From assembly GCF_947253065.1 (NCBI RefSeq), contig NZ_CAMXWS010000003.1, positions 1 to 64,000 of the forward strand: a stretch of 64,000 nucleotides of DNA, written 5' to 3'. The notes under the pieces were generated by a model that was not told the origin of the DNA, made no database searches, and saw only the letters and a program-made list of their open reading frames with translations. The stretch comes from an uncultured Corynebacterium sp. GTDB taxonomy: Bacteria > Actinomycetota > Actinomycetes > Mycobacteriales > Mycobacteriaceae. Below, piece after piece: positions 60,007-64,000 of the stretch (positions are counted from its first letter, which is position 1; every line of letters starts with the position of its first letter). The position numbers and the translations under genes are program-made.

Positions 60007-61590
60007 ATGGCTACCGATCCCGTCGTGCACACGACTTCCGGTCGGGTCCGCGGCATCGTGGATCCGACGACAGGCATGCGCACCTGGCGCGGCGTTCCGT
60101 ATGGCGCGCCCACGGGCGGCCAGCGACGGTTCCGCGCGCCACAACCGCGTGAACCGTGGGCAGGGGAGCTCGATGCGAGTCGCTTCGCACACCCAGCCAT
60201 GCAGGGAACCTATGGCTGGAATGACCGCGTCAAAGGTACCGAGGACTGCCTCACGCTGGATATCGTCCGGCCTGATACCGACGAGGAACTTCCCGTAGTC
60301 GTATACATGCACGGCGGAACATTTCTAACTGGTTCTTCGCACGAGAAGGTCCTGCAGGGACACCGCTTTGCTGAGGCCACTGACATCGTTTATGTCTCGC
60401 TGAATTTCCGGCTTGGCGTGCTGGGCTATTTGGATCTGCGCTCACTCGGCCCTGATTGTGTGGCCAATCCCGGCACGATGGATCAGATCCTGGCGCTTGA
60501 ATGGGTGCGGGACAATATCGCGGAATTTGGTGGCGACCCAGACCGAGTGACCATCATGGGTGAATCCGCGGGTGCAGCATCCGTCATCGCGCTGATGTGT
60601 GCGCCGTCCGCACGCGGTCTCTTCCACGGCGCTGTCGCCCAATCCGCACCCGCCGCCGCAGTTCACTCACGCATTCAGGCCGCAATGTGGGTGCGCAAGC
60701 TTCTCGACGGCATGGGCATGTCCCGCCTCTCCACCCTCGACGACCTGCGGGAGGTTGATGGCGAATCACTCGTCCGCGTGGGCAATTCCTTATTGATCCG
60801 CAGCGGGGAGCTGCCGTATTTGAACCTGGCATTTATGCCCACGGTCGATGGCGATGTTCTGCCGCGCCATCCGATCGACACCTTCACCGATGATGAGCAG
60901 GCGCCAGTGCCACTGATCATTGGCTCGAATTCTGGGGAAGCCAGCTTCACCAAAGCGATGTACGTATTCAACCGCTCCCGGGAGCGCGCGGCACGTCGCA
61001 TCTTGGAGGTCTTCGACCCGGATCATGCCGATGCGATCTTGGAAGCCTATAACGGTGCGCAGACACGGTCCGATTTCGCGGAGCTGGTGGCCGATGCGGT
61101 GTTCTGGGCGCCGTCGGTACGCCTGGCCACCGAACACCGCCACTCAGCAGATGTGTGGATGTATCATTTCGATCACGCCGCACCCGCTATCCAAAGGCTC
61201 GGGATCGGGGCAGTGCACACCGCTGATCTTGAGGCCGTTTTTGGTGCCCCATATTCCACCCCAGCTGGCCTCCTGCAACGTTTGGGTCCGATGGGTGATT
61301 TCGAGTCTGTCAGCGAGATGATGCAACGCAACTGGGGTGCCTTCTTCCACACCGGTCGCGTGGATGATGCTTGGCCTCTCTATGGTTTCCGTTCCGAAGA
61401 CGCGCCGGGCCGGGCGACCGCGGTGATTCGTGCGGAATCGATCGTGGTGCGTGACCCGAAGCCGGAGAAGCGCCGTGCGTGGGAAGGCTTCAAATTCACC
61501 AACTGGGGCACCGGCCGACCGGAAGTGTTGGAAAGCGTGACCGACTTCCTTGGATTAGAACCTGAAGATTTAGAAGTTTTTGATACCTAA
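60007..61590 (+). CDS. Type B carboxylesterase (alpha/beta-hydrolase)
   Basis: A 527-residue protein. The oxyanion-hole motif is YMHGGTF (about residue 100-106) and the nucleophile elbow GESAGA (Ser about 187). The family-typical EDCLTLDIVRP near residue 78-88 and GFRSEDAPGRA at the end are present. The catalytic Asp/Glu and His are expected near residues 305 and 405 (GSNSGEAS, HTADLEAVF region). It hydrolyses carboxylic esters or carbamates. No signal peptide, so cytoplasmic. The start at 60007 is favoured since AGGGC lies just upstream. Substrate unknown. Confidence 0.87.
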   Translation: MATDPVVHTTSGRVRGIVDPTTGMRTWRGVPYGAPTGGQRRFRAPQPREPWAGELDASRFAHPAMQGTYGWNDRVKGTEDCLTLDIVRPDTDEELPVVVYMHGGTFLTGSSHEKVLQGHRFAEATDIVYVSLNFRLGVLGYLDLRSLGPDCVANPGTMDQILALEWVRDNIAEFGGDPDRVTIMGESAGAASVIALMCAPSARGLFHGAVAQSAPAAAVHSRIQAAMWVRKLLDGMGMSRLSTLDDLREVDGESLVRVGNSLLIRSGELPYLNLAFMPTVDGDVLPRHPIDTFTDDEQAPVPLIIGSNSGEASFTKAMYVFNRSRERAARRILEVFDPDHADAILEAYNGAQTRSDFAELVADAVFWAPSVRLATEHRHSADVWMYHFDHAAPAIQRLGIGAVHTADLEAVFGAPYSTPAGLLQRLGPMGDFESVSEMMQRNWGAFFHTGRVDDAWPLYGFRSEDAPGRATAVIRAESIVVRDPKPEKRRAWEGFKFTNWGTGRPEVLESVTDFLGLEPEDLEVFDT

Positions 61591-61700
61591 ATTTCTGATG
61601 TCAATCCCTGTGTAACCAGTGCGTAGTGTCGGCGACGTAGCTAGGCTGGTTCGCGCCAGGCCGAAAGTGTCTGAATTGCCAGCAGGAGGGAGCTGCCGTC
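61591..61700. promoter_or_regulatory. Promoter/leader of the acidic-tail protein gene
   Basis: 110 bp. TAGGCT at 61641-61646 fits the -10 consensus. It leaves a leader of about 50 nt that includes CAGGAGGGAG as a ribosome-binding site 7-8 nt before the ATG at 61701. No hairpin terminator for the esterase gene is clear. Confidence 0.45.
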
Positions 61701-62573
61701 ATGAGCTTTTTCGAGGACATCGCCGCAGGCCTTGATCGTGAAGGCATCGAATCACGCGTGCACGACGACACCATGTTCGTGCCTATCACGTCCGATGTGG
61801 AGATCCACTTCGTTGAGATCGACCCATTGCTGCCAGCAGCCAACGTGTATATCGCTGCTGCTGATGTGGATGAAGATGATGATGAATTTGAGACCGTTTT
61901 GGTCTCCGTGGTCTTCTCCGTGGAAGATGCAGTTCAGACTGCTGCCAAGCACATGGCCACTGATCAGGTGATCACTGTTCTCAGTGACTTGCTGGAGGGA
62001 ACCGATGAGCGGATTGGTGACCTTGATTTCTTCCAGGACCCAATAAACCCGAACCTCGTGCGCGCTGAGGTCGGCGAGAATGCTGAGCTGCAGGTCCAGG
62101 TTGAACTCGAAGACGGCACGCCGTGCGCCGCCGTCACGTTCATTGCGTTGCCGGAGACCTATGACGATCTGCTGGATGATGCGATTGGTGAGCTCTGGGA
62201 GTCCGACGGCGATGCCGAGCTCACCGATGAAGACCGCGAGCGTCTCTTCGCCAGTCTTCATGCCGAAGCGATCGCTGAGGTGGAAACCCTGGACCTGGGT
62301 ACCTTCGTCGATTTTGATCGGCTTTTTGATGTCCTCTCACTCGCTGCCGACCATGCCGAGGATTGGGAATCGCAGCTCCTCCCGTTCGACGACGATGAAT
62401 TCGACGAACCGGACATCTACGATATCTTCGGCGCCGACGACCCAGATGATGATGAGGATGTCGACTACGACGAGGACGATGACTTCGACTACGACGACGA
62501 AGATGACGACCTCGACGACGACGACGAGGACGAGGACGAAGGCGACGACGAGGAAGAGTCCGACGAGGGCTAG
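61701..62573 (+). CDS. Hypothetical protein with extreme acidic C-terminal tail
   Basis: A 290-residue protein. The first ~230 residues form a soluble alpha/beta region (MSFFEDIAAGLDREGIESRV, VEIHFVEIDPLLPAANVYIA) that resembles YbjN/T3SS-chaperone-like folds only in length. The last ~65 residues are almost entirely Asp and Glu (DDPDDDEDVDYDEDDDFDYD and onward). The DNA there is a GAC/GAT/GAG run. Very acidic tails can mimic nucleic acid or bind cations; no evidence favours either. The stop overlaps the stop of the convergent gene in CTAG. Confidence 0.65.
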   Translation: MSFFEDIAAGLDREGIESRVHDDTMFVPITSDVEIHFVEIDPLLPAANVYIAAADVDEDDDEFETVLVSVVFSVEDAVQTAAKHMATDQVITVLSDLLEGTDERIGDLDFFQDPINPNLVRAEVGENAELQVQVELEDGTPCAAVTFIALPETYDDLLDDAIGELWESDGDAELTDEDRERLFASLHAEAIAEVETLDLGTFVDFDRLFDVLSLAADHAEDWESQLLPFDDDEFDEPDIYDIFGADDPDDDEDVDYDEDDDFDYDDEDDDLDDDDEDEDEGDDEEESDEG

Positions 62574-63031
62574 GCGGCGGCCAGACCTTCAAACATGGAG
62601 GCGGGCGAGTAGACGGGGGTGAATGTGCCGTCGACAAGCCAGACAAACGTCGTGCCGGTCGGGGAGTAGACCTCGTGGACCGCACCGGCCATGGATGAAG
62701 GAACAAGTGCGCGGACCCATGCCTCGGCCAGGTCGCGGTCAACCGTGATGCCGGTGACATCGGTAAGACGTACTTCGATCAGGTAGGCCGGAATATGTGA
62801 TTCGCCGTAGCCCTTGACGCGGGCCTGGGCGCGCGGGCCGACGCGGCGGCGGGTGACCGCCGCTTTCAGTTGTGGACCGTGCCCGATGCGGGGGAGCTCC
62901 CTTGTTGGCGGCCGCCAAGCCGGTGTTGGCCGGGCGAGCGAACGCGGGTGGTGGACCACCGCTTCGAAGCGGTTGAGGGCATCGGTGTGGGTGTTGCGGA
63001 TCTGCTGGGCGAGTTCTCGTGTGTTCGTCAT
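62570..63031 (-). CDS. Hypothetical actinobacterial protein
   Basis: A 153-residue basic protein without signal or membrane segments. It begins MTNTRELAQQIRNTHTDALN, then has a Pro/Arg-rich segment (HHPRSLARPTPAWRPPTREL) that looks disordered. A C-terminal alpha/beta part follows with VRLTDVTGITVDRDLAEAWV and VYSPTGTTFVWLVDGTFTPV. No family recognised. Its stop is within the CTAG shared with the acidic-tail gene. Confidence 0.65.
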   Translation of the reverse strand: MTNTRELAQQIRNTHTDALNRFEAVVHHPRSLARPTPAWRPPTRELPRIGHGPQLKAAVTRRRVGPRAQARVKGYGESHIPAYLIEVRLTDVTGITVDRDLAEAWVRALVPSSMAGAVHEVYSPTGTTFVWLVDGTFTPVYSPASMFEGLAAA

Positions 63032-63159
63032 GGCTCACAAACTACGAGTCGTGGTGGACACACCATCCCAGCTATTCGAACAGGATTTCGAACTTGGGTG
63101 TGAATTGCGTGGTCAGCGAATGTCTTTATTGGGTTTAAAAGGGTAGCCTGTGGGGCGAT

Positions 63160-64000
63160 ATGACAACCCTTTTTCGACATGGCCGTTGGGCCGATCGCCG
63201 CCATCAGCGGGCTGAAGCCAAGGCAGCAAAACTGCAAAGAGAACCATTGCCACCGATCCCACAAGAGATCTGGGTATTGGTTTCCGCGGCATTTTTGATC
63301 GCGCTGGGTTACGGTCTGATCGCGCCGATCATTCCGCAGTTCGCGGGCAGCTTCGGTGTGTCTATGGCTGCAGCGGCCGCAGTGGTGTCGGTGTTTTCGG
63401 TCGCGCGGTTGGTGGGGGCGCCGGGGGCGGGACGGCTCGTCGATAAGCTTGGCTCGCGCAAAATCTATATCTCCGGCCTGGTGATTGTGGCGGTGACCAC
63501 TGGTTTGGTCGCTGTTGCGCAGGAGTATTGGCACATGATGCTGCTGCGTTTTCTGGCGGGGCTGGGCTCGACCATGTTCACGATTTCGGCGCAGGCACTG
63601 ATTGTGAAGGTGGCGCCGCCGCAGATCCGTGGCAAGGCGAGCTCGACGTATGCGACGGCTTTCCTGCTGGGCAATATCATCGGCCCTGTCGTGGGCGCTG
63701 GCCTGTCGTTTTTGGGTATGCGCTGGCCTTTTGTGATTTATGGCGTTGCCGTGGGCCTGGCTGCATTTGTGGTGTGGGTGCGGTTGCCTAAGTCGGATCA
63801 TGATTTGAACCGTGCAAAACGTCTTCCGCTGCGTTTGGATGAGGCACTGAGCAATCCGAGCTACCGGAGCTTGCTCGCGTCGATGTTCTCCCAGGGCTGG
63901 GTGAATATGGGCGTGCGCGTGGCTATTTTGCCGCTGTTCGCGGCCTCCGTGTTCACTCATGGTGCTGCGATGTCGGGCCTGGCGCTCGCGGCTTTTGCTG
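63160..64000 (+). CDS. MFS transporter, N-terminal part (cut by window edge)
   Basis: About 280 residues are visible. A basic N-terminal tail (MTTLFRHGRWADRRHQRAE) is followed by seven or more hydrophobic helices. Motif A is GRLVDKLGSRKIYISG after TM2, and motif C-like GNIIGPVVGAGLSFLG is in TM5. The 12-TM DHA1-type sugar/drug exporter families fit best. A MFS gene also lies near kgd in mycobacteria. The gene continues beyond 64000. One CGTCGATAAGC copy (63438) falls in motif A and codes for LVDKLG. Confidence 0.85.
   Translation, partial: MTTLFRHGRWADRRHQRAEAKAAKLQREPLPPIPQEIWVLVSAAFLIALGYGLIAPIIPQFAGSFGVSMAAAAAVVSVFSVARLVGAPGAGRLVDKLGSRKIYISGLVIVAVTTGLVAVAQEYWHMMLLRFLAGLGSTMFTISAQALIVKVAPPQIRGKASSTYATAFLLGNIIGPVVGAGLSFLGMRWPFVIYGVAVGLAAFVVWVRLPKSDHDLNRAKRLPLRLDEALSNPSYRSLLASMFSQGWVNMGVRVAILPLFAASVFTHGAAMSGLALAAFA

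Larger units (their letters stand above)
8582..63448. repeat. Dispersed motif CGTCGATAAGC (20 sites)
   Basis: Start positions with the motif on the plus strand: 8582, 11633, 17719 (10-mer GTCGATAAGC only), 30636, 39751, 46204, 51419, 56298, 57244, 63438. Start positions with the complement GCTTATCGACG on the plus strand: 9993, 11884, 16030, 24146, 26299, 39976, 43444, 44926, 46982, 58891. Two are intergenic (8582, 9993); 58891 lies in the probable 5' coding extension of the ABC gene and the other 17 are in annotated genes. The in-frame readings are LID (9 sites), VDK (5), SIS (2), LST and AYRR. Counted by eye over the whole window; small misses are possible. Confidence 0.85.

Overview
The window looks like chromosomal DNA of a mid-to-high GC Corynebacterium (Corynebacteriales, Actinobacteria). 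The basis is gene content and order: typA-lpqW-mshB-fdxA-dapC, dapD/dapE, folP2-gpgS-DUF3117, glgA/glgC, sigE-anti-sigma-tatB-mrp and odhA occur in an order that follows the M. tuberculosis Rv1165 to Rv1250 region, recalled from knowledge and not computed here. Mycothiol, arabinogalactan-related and mycobacterial-type glycogen genes, many GTG starts, and many -10 boxes only 6-8 nt from the start codon fit the same assignment. No rRNA, tRNA, complete insertion sequence or CRISPR array was found.

Layout. 1-5.4 kb is a heavy-metal region: a truncated Cd/Zn-type P1B ATPase with its CmtR repressor, a flavin-dependent monooxygenase, and a copB-csoR copper operon with a perfect CsoR-type operator. 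It ends in a scar where a lipoprotein start runs into an inverted fragment of another P1B ATPase. 5.4-25.8 kb is lineage-variable: arfB, a FUSC exporter, a TetR gene with a nonsense-interrupted partner, DUF1707 and YoaK membrane proteins, an AlkC-like repair protein, a YhgE/Pip protein with long heptad repeats, an SDR, a DHA2 efflux pump, a secreted 5'-nucleotidase, a cupin, and a DUF4185 (GH183-type) secreted protein. 26-50 kb is the conserved core: translation GTPase TypA, mycothiol (mshB), diaminopimelate/lysine synthesis (dapC, dapD, a dapD paralogue, dapE), FolP2, glucosylglycerate synthesis (gpgS), glycogen synthesis (glgA/glgM, glgC, plus a GH32-like protein lacking its catalytic residues), SigE envelope stress genes, tatB and mrp. 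50-64 kb holds an HNH endonuclease gene with a DnaA-box pair upstream, odhA, a fused double ABC exporter with a probable frameshift at its 5' end, a membrane protein, a carboxylesterase, an acidic-tailed protein and a truncated MFS transporter.

Main observation. The non-palindromic 10-mer GTCGATAAGC occurs 20 times in 64 kb (19 as the 11-mer CGTCGATAAGC), 10 times on each strand. About 0.1 would be expected by composition. It is placed in several reading frames and both orientations to genes, and forces less usual codons (CTT, ATA), so codon bias does not explain it. It behaves like an uptake-signal-type, methylation-type or protein-binding repeat, and none is known to me for this genus. It is absent from the first 8.5 kb, which holds the metal-resistance region. 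Other points: a 9-11 bp ATCGCATAG repeat family in two intergenic regions, tandem duplications at the 3' ends of three genes, palindromic shared stop codons, and mirrored leaderless promoters between the dapD paralogue and dapE.
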